In this document: positions 10,601 through 21,415 of the stretch, in pieces
How positions within the stretch are numbered: the first letter of the stretch is position 1
Layout of the letters: the number at the start of each line of letters is the position of its first letter
Origin: Zelopaecilomyces penicillatus
Lineage: Eukaryota; Ascomycota; Sordariomycetes; Hypocreales; Pseudodiploosporaceae
NCBI GenBank assembly: GCA_005765155.1
Contig: VCCP01000002.1
Coordinates: 6,386,001 to 6,450,000, forward strand
DNA length: 64,000 bases
Direction: 5' to 3'
The notes under the pieces: generated by a model
What the model saw: the letters and a program-made list of their open reading frames with translations, nothing else
Database searches by the model: none
Told to the model about the DNA's origin: nothing
Position numbers and translations under genes: made by a program

Positions 10601-11265
10601 ATGGCTACCACTATGGCTGACCTGCACAACGGCGGCACCACTTTCAACACAATGGGCCATAACAGCCACAACAGCCGCACTGGCCGTACTCAAAATGGCC
10701 ACGGCCATGACAATAGCCAGGGTGTGATCAAGGAAAAGGCCCAGGATGCCTACAGCTATGCGCGCAAGTCGCTTGATCGTGTCGTCTCCCCAGAGAGACG
10801 CCAGGATGCCTATGACTCGACCCGCTCATTTGCTAAAGACCGTCCCATCCTATTTGTAAGATCTCCTAACTACCTACTCGTCTAATACAACAATGTACAA
10901 ATGCCAACTAACATGATATATAGTCGTTCCTTGCCACGCAGTTCATCTTTGATTTCCTGCCTGTGCTCCTCTTCACCACCTTCTCAATTGCCGTCATGAC
11001 CCTCGCCTTTGGCGCTGCCTTGGTCTTCTCGCTCTTCTGGATTGGTGCTGCGCTTCTCGTTCTCCTGCCTACTCTTCTTGTCACATCCTCCATGGCAGCT
11101 TTCTGCTGGAGCTGGGTCATGGGCACTGTCATGGTTGTCAGATGGTTCTACGCTCATTCTCCTGTGGGAGTGACCGGTGATCTGCATGTCGACACTGCCG
11201 GCAAGCGCTTCAACATCAAGAAGGATGAACAGGGTATGAATGGATCAGTTGATGACACTCACTAA
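10601..11265 (+). CDS. Promethin/LDO-like lipid-droplet hairpin protein
   Basis: The exons are 10601-10855 and 10924-11265, with a 68-nt intron (donor GTAAGA, branch AACTAAC, acceptor TATAG). From the first AUG this gives 198 residues. The N-terminal part is polar (His/Asn/Gly-rich). A charged, helical KEKAQDAYSYARKSLDRV segment follows. The C-terminal half has a long hydrophobic region of about 75 residues that can form two membrane hairpins (FDFLPVLLFTTFSIAVMTLAF and FSLFWIGAALLVLLPTLLV, each interrupted by short polar turns). It ends in a hydrophilic tail. This layout matches the LDAF1/promethin family, whose members act at endoplasmic-reticulum/lipid-droplet contact sites with seipin. The assignment rests on layout and remembered family features. 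Other hairpin membrane proteins remain possible. A longer isoform using the upstream open leader is discussed separately. Confidence 0.6.
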
Positions 11266-11924
11266 ATAGTGTCATCTCACGGTTAAATGACCATGAGATA
11301 AGAGTCATGAAACTTGTAATGCATGGTTGGCTTTTTACGAACACAGATTGGAAAACTTAAAACAAGCAACTATTAGGATTGGTTTGGGATATTGAATTCT
11401 TTGACTAGTTGAGGATGTATTCTTGTCACGGATGGGTATGGACTAAAATGGCTAAAGTGCCAATTGGAGAAAGGTTAAGATAGGAAAGGTTTTGTTTTTT
11501 GCTTTTATTAAAGGTAGTAATTGGGTTTTTCGAATTATATCAAATATAACTTTCGGAATTAAATAAAAAATTTATCGTTGTTGTCGACGGTGAACAAATT
11601 GTTCGAGTAGTTTGCAAGCGCTGAGCTACCAACCTGTTAGCCATTCCCCTGAAGTGAAAATCAAATGATTTTTCGATAAAGCATTTAGAAGCAAATCATT
11701 GCAGTGGTTGGTATTATCGTGCATAAATCACTGAGCCGATAAAGTATCCAATTAAAGGCCATTACGGTGGTACATGTCATGGTGTAAATGGTCATTGGTT
11801 CTTCTCGCAATCCTGTTCCACATACGAATTAACAGGCTACAATTCCCGTTCTTATTGTAACCGGAACCCTAACCGTGGCATTCACCCTAAAAGTAAAGAG
11901 TCACTACCTCTATACAATGGTACA
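11266..11924. other. Convergent 3' intergenic region
   Basis: AT-rich 3' flanks of the lipid-droplet gene and of Rpt2. No gene is supported. Confidence 0.55.
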
Positions 11925-13474
11925 TTACAAGTACAAGCCCTCTGGTTCGCCCTCCTGTTTGGTCCGCAACACACGTTCCCGAGCCGCTCTAAAGTCCGCC
12001 ATCTGCACCCTCATACGTCGCTCCCGCAGCGCCATCATACCAGCCTCTGAGCAGATTGCTTTGATATCAGCACCAGAGAGGTCATCCTTCTGAGAGATAA
12101 ACTCCTCCATGTCAACATCCTCACTTAGGCTCATCTTGCCTGTGTGGAGGAGGAAAATCTTGCGCTTTGTATTCTGGTCCGGGTTTTCAAAGAGAATTTT
12201 TCGGTCGATACGTCCGGGTCGGATCAACGCAGGATCGAGTGTGTCAATCTTGTTGGTGGCCATAATGACCTTGACATCACCACGGTCGTCAAAACCATCG
12301 AGCTGATTAAGAAGCTCCAACATGGTTCGCTGGACTTCACGCTCTCCTCCAGATGTAGAGTCGTAACGCTTTGTACCAATGGCATCAATTTCATCGATAA
12401 ACACGATAGAAGGGGCATTTTCACCAGCAACCTAAGATACAGTTAGCAAGACGAAGGGGTAAAACACAGCCACGGGAAGACAAATATGACTGACCTGGAA
12501 GAGTTGCCGGACCAGCCGAGGACCATCACCAAGATATTTTTGAATCAGCTCACTACCAACAATACGCAAAAAGGTGGCAGAAGTCTGGTTGGCGACAGCC
12601 TTCGCCAGCAGCGTCTTTCCGGTTCCGGGAGCACCATATAAAATGACACCCTTTGGAGGCTTGATGCCCATCTCCTCGTACAGCTCGGGGTGAAGCAACG
12701 GCAATTCGACTGACTCTCTGACTTCTTGGATTTGTTGTTCTAAACCACCAATATCCGCGTACGACTCTGTGGGAGCTTTGTCAAGCTTCATGACACTGAC
12801 AAGAGGGTCGGTATCATCAGTCAGCACGCCAACAATGCTGACACTCTTGTGATGTAACAAGACACTGGCTCCAGGTTCTAATAGGTCCTTGTCGACGAAG
12901 CTCATGATGCTGACATAGTATTCGGGGCCGGTTGTGCTGCTAACAATGGCGTGATCGTCGTCTATCAATTCCTCGAGCGTTCCGACGCTCATTGGGCTGC
13001 CTCGCATGTCGTCCACACGACTACGCTCGTCGGCCATCCTGTCGACATCGGCATCAGGGCCAGCAGCTGTGCCTTCTTTGGCGGCCTTGGCTTTGCGGAG
13101 TCGCTCCTGGTTCTCAACGTACTCCTCCTCGAGTAGCAAGTGATCGTGGATTCGTTGCATTCGTAACAGGCGAAGCTTGCATCGGCTTGTTGGATAGACG
13201 GCGGGCAGCTTGGCGGCAGCGCTGGTGCCACCAGCCTTTCTCTTCTTGCGACCGACTCGAGTTGTTGGCCTGGGAGGAGGCTCGTACTTGGGCTTATCCT
13301 TCTGCGGTGGTTGTCAGCATATGCCAAGGTGATCCCTTTTTGACGCATTGGCTTTGCCTACCTTTTTATCCTTCTCCCCTTCTCCACCCATGCCAGATTG
13401 TCCTTGACCCTAGAAATCCAGGTTAGTCCTCATCAACGATCATTGTGACGCAAATTGGCAGCAAGATTTACCAT
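11925..13474 (-). CDS. RPT2: 26S proteasome regulatory ATPase subunit 4 (Rpt2)
   Basis: The exons are 13474-13472 (only the ATG codon), 13409-13362, 13301-12495 and 12431-11925, giving 454 residues. Introns are 62, 60 and 63 nt. The protein begins MGQGQSG, the N-terminal glycine pattern that is myristoylated in Rpt2 of other eukaryotes. A coiled-coil region (RIHDHLLLEEEYVENQ) and an OB domain follow. The AAA+ module has Walker A GAPGTGKT and Walker B IVFIDEIDA, and GTKRYDSTSGGEREVQRTML follows. The C-terminus LYL is an HbYX motif, which docks into the 20S alpha ring and opens its gate. The subunit unfolds ubiquitinated substrates within the proteasome base. The start-codon-only first exon is unusual but is forced by the GT donor right after ATG and by the conserved GQG sequence in exon 2. 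The gene is head to head with the E2 gene. Confidence 0.97.
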
Positions 13475-14608
13475 CTTGTCCGGTGAAGCTCTGTGAGCCC
13501 GCTTGCGAGGCTTTCAGATTGTCAAGCGAATTATTTGTCGATATACCTCGCTATGGTAGCTGTTAATGGGTAAGGGTGTTGGTTTGATAAGCAGCAGGTG
13601 TCGGGCTGGCTACCTAGGCGATGATGAGATGCGCGCACTTGGTCCAACTAGGCGGCAGGGAAACACGACAGCTCCAGTGCTGCCACGTGACTAGCAGCGG
13701 TGTAGTCACGTGATGTGTTTCCTTCTGGGAGGCGGGTTTCGGCATTCCTATGGGTTCCATGTCGGTAATCAGCATCAAACGTCATGAGATGTAATTGATT
13801 CAATGTGCAAATAATTGGGGGAAAACAAAGCCTAGTTACACATAAGCTCATCTAGATTATTGCATCCTAATTAGGCGATTTTTTTTTATTATTAAAAAAT
13901 TAGACACTACAGGTTGCAGACAAGACAGTCTATGTACCTCCTTTTCTCATTACCCAGTAACCAATTGTTCGTGCTACATATAGTTTGTAATTCAAGTGGC
14001 AATGGCGTGGTACCATGGCTTTCAAAAGTCATACTAGCAAAAAGGAACCCAAGTTAGATCACAGCATGGTGGTGTCGATATAGCGCTGTGTGTCTGTATT
14101 GTTTGTATTGGTGTTTCATTCCGGAGTAAGATGTATATCTCGACGTGAAGCCTTGCTGTACCAAAACTGATGACATTCTACAACACTGCAATAATTACCG
14201 ATACCGCAACATTACCGTAATAAACATCTTCTATTCAGCCTCTCTATTTTCAGCCCACCCTCTCCCTCCGCGTAACTGCAAACATATCTACCTAGAAGGG
14301 GCGATTGTTTGGCACGTCATCTGCTACCCTGCAACCTCCCACTTTGCGCAAACAATGAACAGCATTTAGTTGTGCCAAGTGCGCTGTGGCACAGACTCTA
14401 CTGACGTCCTCAGCTGCCAGCCAGCGCCCCTCATCCATAGCACCTTACCTCTTAATAATTCCTCCCTCAAGCCATTTTAGGTCATCCCACCTTGGAGACA
14501 CTTGCAAGTTGCAACTCTTTGCACCCAACTCCACGCCTTACCTCGCTCACATATTCTACGATACACCCATCTCTGTGCATCTATAGAACAAGGGAGATAT
14601 TCGTAATC
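13475..14608. promoter_or_regulatory. Shared divergent promoter region of Rpt2 and Ubc1
   Basis: This 1.13-kb interval separates two divergently transcribed ubiquitin-proteasome genes. I did not find a perfect copy of the yeast Rpn4 element. T/C-rich tracts lie just upstream of the E2 start. No gene is supported inside. Confidence 0.5.
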
Positions 14609-15523
14609 ATGACGAGCAGTCGAGACCGCCGGGTAGCCAAAGAGCTGCAAGATATCCAGGCCGATAGAGACAACTCTGGAGTCTTCGCCCGCCCTGTCGA
14701 TGGCTCGAGCTTGAAGAATCTCAAGGGCACGTTTCCTGCGCCGCCTGATACCCCGTATGCGGGAGGGACGTTTGAGGTCGACATTGAAATACCAGACCAA
14801 TATCCTTTCAAGTCGCCATCCATTCGTTTTACCACCAAGATCTGGCATCCGAATGTCAGCAGCCAAACGGTAGGTTAAGGTCCATCCGCGGCTCTCCTCA
14901 CACGCCCCCTTCAGGTCTGATGCGGGGAGGAAAGAGGGGAGGAGGGGCTTTTGCCGCTTAACAGCTGCATGACCAAGACTGACTTATGCCATCACTGTTA
15001 TGTAGGGCGCCATTTGTCTTGACACTCTAGGCAGCGGCTGGTCTCCTGTCCAGACCATCAAGACGGCTCTTCTCTCACTGCGCATGCTCCTCGAGTGCCC
15101 GAACCCGAAAGACCCACAAGATGCCGAAGTCGCCAAGATGCTTGTCGAGGACCCTGAACGATTTGCGCTCATGGCTCACGAGTGGGCAGTCAAGTATGCC
15201 AAGGCACCCAGACGGGACTTGGATTTGAGCAAATGGAAAAAGGATGAAGAGTCCGCTGCACCAAAGAAGGACGAAACGAGCCGGTAAGCCGACAGAGACT
15301 TGAAACAAAAGCTCACGTTGCTAGTCAGATGACTAACGGGAAGCACAGATATAAAGGTTATAACAAGAATCTTGTGGACCGTTTTGTTCACATGGGATTT
15401 GAGATTGATGCCGTGGTAGAAGCGTTCCTCTTTGTGGGCATCGAGCGCAACGCGGGACGAGACTACCAGCTGGAGGAGGCATATATGGGTGACATCACGG
15501 CTCGACTGCTTGGTGAGAATTAG
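14609..15523 (+). CDS. UBC1: Class II ubiquitin-conjugating enzyme E2 with UBA domain (Ubc1)
   Basis: The exons are 14609-14869, 15006-15283 and 15349-15523, giving 237 residues. Introns are 136 and 65 nt. Residues 1-150 form the UBC fold. The HPN triad is at 80-82 and the catalytic Cys91 lies in GAICLDTLGSGWSP; both are split by intron 1. A charged linker (KWKKDEESAAPKKDE) leads to a C-terminal UBA domain (about 192-234), with the usual MGF loop in HMGFEIDAVVEAF. The E2-plus-UBA layout is that of yeast Ubc1 and animal UBE2K, which extend Lys48-linked chains, including with the anaphase-promoting complex. Yeast Ubc1 is 215 residues, so this length is ordinary. It sits divergently next to proteasome subunit Rpt2, another step of the same pathway. 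Confidence 0.96.
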
Positions 15524-16139
15524 TCAACATGGACCTGCAGTGAATGGACTCGTTCAAGCCTCTGTAAGGGAATCATGAACAGGAACGATAAAACAGGGGA
15601 CTATGGCATGCATGGGTTGGGAGTTTATTGCGTTGCATAGACAAAGGCCTGCTATTGGGTCTGGTCTCGGGCGTGCTTGGGGACTGACATCAGAATATTT
15701 GTACAAGCCCGCCGGCGTTCAACATTATGGGCATCAAGGTGTTGATAAGAAATTATCTTTTGGACTTCGTGGTAGCATGAAGAGTCCGAGTTTTGGCGTA
15801 TTCGGTTACGGGGCATAATCTTATTATCTTATCATTAATACAATCTTCACCAGAAGGACACAACACCTTCTCAATGTCAGGCGCACGAAGGATAAGGGTG
15901 GTGGGCGGTAACAAATGCTCAAGAGATCAATCAAACGAGCGCACGTATCACATACAAGGGTGAACGATATAAACCATCGTCGCTAGACGGCCTTCCCAAA
16001 AAAATCTATCACATATGTAGGACAATGGAACAAAAATTGAAAGTATTCCCTCTCATAGGACACGTTTTGCATCCAGCCAGCCACGCTCCCGTCAGTCACT
16101 ATGCTCCCAGATTACCCTTCATATTGTAGTACAGAAAAT
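15524..16139. other. Convergent 3' intergenic region
   Basis: This holds 3' untranslated sequence of the E2 gene and of the succinyl-CoA ligase gene. The open frame at 15603 shows no family resemblance. Confidence 0.55.
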
Positions 16140-17426
16140 TTACAGAAGATCACGACGGACGAACTCGTCGTACAGGGACTTGCCCAGACCGGCAGGAGAG
16201 CGCTCAACAATGACACCAGCGGCCTCAAGGGCCTTGATCTTGGAGTCGGCACCACCCTTGCCGCCGGCGACAATGGCACCGGCGTGGCCCATACGACGGC
16301 CGGGAGGAGCAGAGATACCGGCGATGAAGCTGACAACGGGCTTGCCGCCGTTGACGGTGTTGAACTGCCTCAGGTACTCGGCAGCCTCCTCCTCAGCGGA
16401 ACCACCAATCTCACCAATCATGATGATACCATCAGTCTCCTCGTCCTTGATAAAGACCTCCAAGCAGTCAATGAAGTTGGTGCCGCTGAAAGGGTCACCG
16501 CCAATGCCGACGACGAGAGACTGTCCCAGACCGGCCTGGGTAGTCTGGTTGACGGCCTCGTAGGTCAGAGTACCGGATCGGGAGACAATACCGATGCGGC
16601 CACGCTTGTGAATGAAACCGGGCATGATGCCGATCTTGCAAAGGCCGGGGGCGATGATACCGGGGCAGTTGGGGCCGACCAGACGGGTCTTGGACTGGGA
16701 CTTGAGCATTGAGGTGATGCGAACCATGTCTGTTTCCACCCCCAAAAAATTAGCCTGGGGCACAAGAAGGGTCGATTGTGGGTCCATGACTGACCATGTT
16801 GAGGAATTCCCTCGGTAATGCACACGACGAGAGGAATCTCAGCCTGGAGGGCTTCCTCAATACCGGCGGCGGCCAGAGGGGGACTTGAAAAAAACAAGAT
16901 ATGTTAGCGGTGATGCGTGTCGAGAGTGGTTGGATCGTAGTGTTTATTTCTCACGGGACGAAAATGGCGGTTGCGGATGCTCCAGTCTCCTTCACAGCCT
17001 CTGAAACATTTTTGAAGACGGGGAGGTCGAGATGCGTAGAGCCAGCCTTCTTGGGGTTTGTGCCACCAACGACCTTGGTTCCTGAAGATCTAAATGTTAG
17101 TGATGCTTCTTTTTATATCGGTGCGCGAGATATATTCGAGAGTCCAAAACCGTACCGTACTCGATGGCTTGCTGGGCGTGGAAACTACAATTTTTCTCTC
17201 AGGTCAGCTCCACGGTGACGAATCCCACAGACTTTCTCATTTTTCCCAGCCCAACGTACGTTCCCTGCTTGCCAGTGAAGCCCTGGTAGATGACCTTGGT
17301 GTCGCCATTGATGCGCAGGTTATCGACAGTCTTGGAGTAGGGCGAGTTGGATGAGCTGTATCCGCGACGAGCGACGATTTGGCGGAGCGCAGCTGCGCGC
17401 GCCGCTGTCCGAGGAATGGCCTGCAT
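16140..17426 (-). CDS. LSC1: Succinyl-CoA ligase (ADP/GDP-forming) alpha subunit, mitochondrial
   Basis: There are five exons: 17426-17260, 17184-17156, 17081-16955, 16883-16795 and 16729-16140, giving 333 residues. Exon 2 is only 29 nt. The N-terminus (MQAIPRTAARAAALRQIVARRG) is basic, serine/alanine-rich and free of acids, a typical mitochondrial presequence. The CoA-binding Rossmann domain begins with the nucleotide-type loop GFTGKQGT. The ligase domain holds the active-site histidine in GHAGAIVAG, which is phosphorylated during the reaction. With the beta subunit it converts succinyl-CoA to succinate in the TCA cycle and makes ATP or GTP. All joins keep the conserved sequence continuous (for example GTKVVGGTNPKKAG and FVPPPLAAAGIEEAL). 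The gene is divergent from ELP3. Confidence 0.96.
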
Positions 17427-18271
17427 GATTATTTGTTGTGCGGTGAGAGGAGAATTGGAGGGAACCCGAGAAAAGAAGCGTTGCAGAGAATAGCAAACGC
17501 CTAACCGAGAGAAGGGGGGGAGGAGGGCTTTCGATGTCGCTTGAGCTGGCAGCTTGAGGAGAGAGATCAAAAGATGCTGTAGTCCAAGGAGCTTCGAAAT
17601 CGGGTGCTGCCGGGGGGCCACGGTAGTTGGTTTTTTCCGACAATTTCGCTCATTACGGTTGGCTGGTGCGAGGAGAGGGCCGTACTGGTAACGGTCTATG
17701 CTCCGTTTCTACAGGGGATTACGGTGGACACAGGTGGCTTAAGACACGAATTATCACTACTTGAGGGATCAATGATGCTGTTAATATGAAATACTGGGCA
17801 TTACATTGGAATACTTATCAGTAGTTGTGCATTGTATTTGGACATTTTCACAGCATCTTGTCGTCATGACATTGACCGCCGTTGTAATGGAGTTCACTCA
17901 AAGGTCGGTGACGCTGTGGCTAAGATGCGGCGCCACGACTTTGGGTCAGACAGAGATACAGATAGATGATTTAAGAAAACATGAAAAATACTGAAAATTT
18001 TCGGACAATGCGAAAGAATAGTGTGAGTTCCGTAGAATAGAAGTACAATAAACTTCAAGAATTATAACCTTGTGACATTTCTGTGTCCTGGACTCTCATT
18101 GAGCTTGCTGTGGCTGAAGTTCTGTGTCACATGACACACCTAACATTCTTGCAACAACTTCGACTTGACGAGGGGCAGACGAAAAGTAGCGAGGGGCAGC
18201 CGTTCCAATTCGACATTTCGACTCGCAAATCGGCCCGCTCTCGGCTTCCAGAGCCCGCAGGATCTACCACA
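17427..18271. promoter_or_regulatory. Divergent promoter region of LSC1 and ELP3
   Basis: This 845-bp interval separates the two start codons. The region near 17440-17640 is probably LSC1 leader. No gene is supported. The open frame running from 18083 into ELP3 has its first credible ATG at 18272. Confidence 0.5.
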
Positions 18272-20048
18272 ATGGCGACGACTACGATGACCATGACGGC
18301 AACGTCAAAGAAGAAGGGGCCTGAACTTGCTCCCGAAAGCGAGCGGTTTTTGCGATGCTGCGCCGATGTGGCAAGCGCCTTGATTGAAGACCATGAAGCG
18401 ACCAAAAGTGGGCGGCCGTCGAGAGATATCAACCTCAACTCGTTGCGATCCAAGCTAGCGAAAAAGCACAAATTAGCGAATATACCTCCACTTACTGCGA
18501 TTATTGCGGCTATACCTGAGCATTATAAGAAATATATCCTTCCTAAGCTGATTGCGAAGCCAATAAGTATGGCTGGAGTCTTGGATGTTTTAAATAATGT
18601 TCAACTAATATGTGATAGGAACTTCTTCTGGAATCGCTGTTGTCGCCGTTATGTGCAAGCCACATAGATGCCCCCATATCGCATATACTGGAAATATTTG
18701 TGTCTACTGTCCTGGAGGACCAGACTCGGATTTCGAATACAGCACACAGTCGTACACTGGATACGAGCCGACCTCTATGCGAGCCATTCGTGCGCGATAT
18801 GACCCCTTTGAGCAGGCAAGAGGACGAGTGGACCAGCTCAAATCCTTGGGTCACTCTGTCGATAAAGTGGAATATATCATCATGGGTGGCACCTTCATGT
18901 CTCTTCCAGAGTCATACAGAGAGGATTTTATTGCGCAGCTGCACAACGCTCTGAGCGGGTATCAGACATCAAAGGTGGACGAAGCAGTTGAGGCAGGTGA
19001 AATGAGTAACATCAAGTGTGTGGGCATTACAATTGAAACACGACCAGATTATTGCTTGCAGCCACATCTCACTGATATGCTGAGGTATGGATGTACACGA
19101 TTGGAGGTTGGCGTGCAGTCTTTGTATGAGGATGTTGCGCGAGATACCAACAGAGGGCATACTGTTGCTTCGGTAGCAGAGACCTTTTGTTTGGCAAAGG
19201 ATGCTGGCTTCAAAGTGGTTAGCCACATGATGCCTGATCTGCCCAACGTTGGAATGGAGCGCGATATTGACCAGTTCCGGGAGTACTTTGAGAGCCCAGC
19301 TTTCCGAACCGATGGCTTAAAGATTTACCCAACTTTGGTTATTCGAGGCACAGGTCTGTACGAACTGTGGCGAACAGGGCGGTATCAAAACTATACACCC
19401 AACGGACTGATCGACTTGGTGGCACGGATCATGGCTCTCATTCCCCCATGGACTCGAATTTACCGCGTGCAGAGAGATATTCCTATGCCGTTGGTCACAT
19501 CTGGTGTCGAGAATGGCAATCTCCGAGAGCTAGCACTGGCAAGGATGAAGGATTTCGGAACGACTTGCCGTGATGTGCGGACGCGTGAAGTTGGTGTCAA
19601 TGAAGTGAAGAACAAGATCAGACCAAACCAGATTGAGCTGGTCAGGAGAGACTACACTGCCAACGGCGGTTGGGAGACATTTCTGGCGTATGAAGATCCG
19701 AAGCAAGATATTCTGGTGGCTCTACTGCGGCTGCGCAAGTGTACTAAAAAGTACACCTACCGGGAAGAACTTATCGGCCAGCCCACTAGCATGGTACGAG
19801 AACTACACGTCTATGGTACAGCAGTACCAGTCCACGCACGCGACCCGAGAAAGTTTCAGCATCAAGGTTTTGGTACTCTCCTGATGGAGGAAGCTGAGCG
19901 CATCGCCAGGGAGGAACACGGAAGCGACAAGATCAGCATCATTTCTGGTGTTGGCGTGAGAAGTTACTACAAGAAATTGGGCTACTGGCTGGATGGACCA
20001 TATATGAGCAAGTGGTTGGATGGACGAGATGAGACGACACAGGCCTGA
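18272..20048 (+). CDS. ELP3: Elongator complex catalytic subunit Elp3
   Basis: The exons are 18272-18566 and 18619-20048, giving 574 residues. The 52-nt intron has donor GTATGG, branch CTAAT and acceptor ATAG. The join creates the conserved KPIRTSSGIAVVAVM sequence. The radical-SAM cluster is Cys116-x9-Cys126-x2-Cys129 in CPHIAYTGNICVYC. The C-terminal GNAT acetyltransferase domain contains the acetyl-CoA loop QHQGFGTLLMEEA and the GVRSYYKKLGY motif. Elp3 forms the 5-carboxymethyl-uridine precursor at wobble U34 of tRNAs within Elongator. The start at 18272 is the first ATG of the frame in good context (ACAATGG), although the N-terminal TTTMTMTAT stretch is fungus-specific low complexity. The family is very strongly conserved and the length is standard. 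Confidence 0.97.
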
Positions 20049-20329
20049 TTGACTAAATATGATGAATGGGGTTGCATTTTGAAGAGTCTACTTTTTTTTG
20101 GGGCGAGGTACGTGTAGACGACCACAGACATTGGGAGTCGGAATGGAAAAATAAGGCACATACATACACTTGTTAGATTTTGGCGCAACGGAGTGCGGAC
20201 AGGGCAAAAAGGGGCGGTTCAAATGATATCGTCTCGTCATTTAGGCATTAAATATCTCGGCAAATCATACACAGGCGCATCTGGCGAAGAATGGCCGTCT
20301 ACCTTTCATCATCCTCCCAAACTCGTATA
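20049..20329. other. Short convergent 3' intergenic region
   Basis: Holds the 3' ends of ELP3 and of the next minus-strand gene. No further feature is seen. Confidence 0.5.
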
Positions 20330-21415
20330 TTAGTTTGGCCCATGGGTCTCAAACCACTTCATCAACCCTTCCAGGAAGAAAATCATGGCAATCTTGCCTG
20401 GGTGGAAAGGCTCCTTCTTCTTCTCCTCAATCAACCTGCCCAGATCAGAAATGTAGTGCTTAGCACATCCCAACACTGTCTTCATGATCTGATCCAACGC
20501 AGGACCAGCAAAAATATCCGTGTTAATTGTAATAACAAGCTGCACCATATCACGAACGGGCAAGTCACAGACACCACCCTTAAGATAGCAAACGGGGTGT
20601 GAGTCAAAGGCAGCTTTGTTGACGGAGGCGCAGGTAGCGCCGCATTTGCCGACGGGCTCGATGAGGGCCTTTTGGAGACAGTTCATGACGGCCCAGACCC
20701 AGGTTTGACCCTGTTGGGTGAAGGCGCCGAGGTCAGCTTCGAAGCGGCGACACATGCGGAGGCCGTAGTGTAAGGGGTAGCCGTCGGAGCCGCATTTCAT
20801 GGTGCCTTCGGCGCAGGTTTGGTACCAGTCGCAGGATTTGGCGGGAGGGTTGCGGCAGGTAGGTTGGCAGATGGGGTTGCTGGGACAGGTGCTGCAGCTG
20901 GCGCAGTTTGCGCAGGCTGCCTTCTTGGTGAGGCTGGTGATGGTGGATGATGAAGATGATGTGCTGCTCTGAGCGGCCTTGACGCTGCCGCTGCCGGCTC
21001 CGAAACGGAGGAGGAACTTGTTGAACATGGGCTGGCCGTGCTCGTCCAGGGCAGCTACGGTGATGGTCTTGGATCCGGCACCAAGACCACCAGTGATTGT
21101 GATTCCATCCGGAGTGATGGTGGTGCCGCTGACGGGTGAGCCCAACTGGGCCAGTGGCTCGATGCCTTGATTGTTTTGGAGAAACACAGCATGGTTCTTG
21201 GTGTCGAGTTTGTTGCAGGATGACTTGATAGTGAATGCCTTGTTCGGGGTGTTGACACGATCCTCGCTTGCGCCATCTAGAATAAGAACTGGATTGCACC
21301 CAGACGCTCTAGGAAGAACCGCAGAGACGTGCTCGCCACGGCTGGGAATAGCACCAGCATGGGTGGCTGCAAAGCTCCATGTTGAGAGTAAGAGGATCGA
21401 ACGGAGCAACGCCAT
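20330..21415 (-). CDS. Secreted cysteine-rich protein, stanniocalcin-like C-terminal domain
   Basis: A single exon encodes 361 residues. Residues 1-22 form a signal peptide. Residues about 38-130 are beta-strand-rich with alternating hydrophobics and resemble an immunoglobulin-like or carbohydrate-binding sandwich. A Ser linker (SSTSSSSSTITS) follows. A dense cysteine cluster comes next, with CANCASCSTCPSNPICQPTC as its core. The C-terminal 150 residues are helical with regular cysteines: YGLRMCRRFEADL, WVWAVMNCLQKAL, AAFDSHPVCYL, GVCDLP. That pattern resembles stanniocalcin-type proteins, a family best known as vertebrate glycoprotein hormones. I recall fungal relatives, but the match is by motif only. 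No function in fungi is known to me. The gene is convergent with ELP3. Confidence 0.6.
   Translation of the reverse strand: MALLRSILLLSTWSFAATHAGAIPSRGEHVSAVLPRASGCNPVLILDGASEDRVNTPNKAFTIKSSCNKLDTKNHAVFLQNNQGIEPLAQLGSPVSGTTITPDGITITGGLGAGSKTITVAALDEHGQPMFNKFLLRFGAGSGSVKAAQSSTSSSSSTITSLTKKAACANCASCSTCPSNPICQPTCRNPPAKSCDWYQTCAEGTMKCGSDGYPLHYGLRMCRRFEADLGAFTQQGQTWVWAVMNCLQKALIEPVGKCGATCASVNKAAFDSHPVCYLKGGVCDLPVRDMVQLVITINTDIFAGPALDQIMKTVLGCAKHYISDLGRLIEEKKKEPFHPGKIAMIFFLEGLMKWFETHGPN

Noticed and set aside
9898..10680. 260-codon open frame on the minus strand
   Set aside because: It is the mirror of the PAPE/Thr-Asn repeats; glycine/serine/valine-rich low complexity without stops by composition, no domain.
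9983..10885. Taking 9983 as the start of the lipid-droplet protein
   Set aside because: The codon there is TTG, not ATG; the first real AUG of the frame is 10601, so the upstream part is reported as an unresolved extension.
16101..16712. 203-codon plus-strand frame
   Set aside because: Antisense to the conserved LSC1 coding exon; codon-biased genes often leave the opposite strand open.
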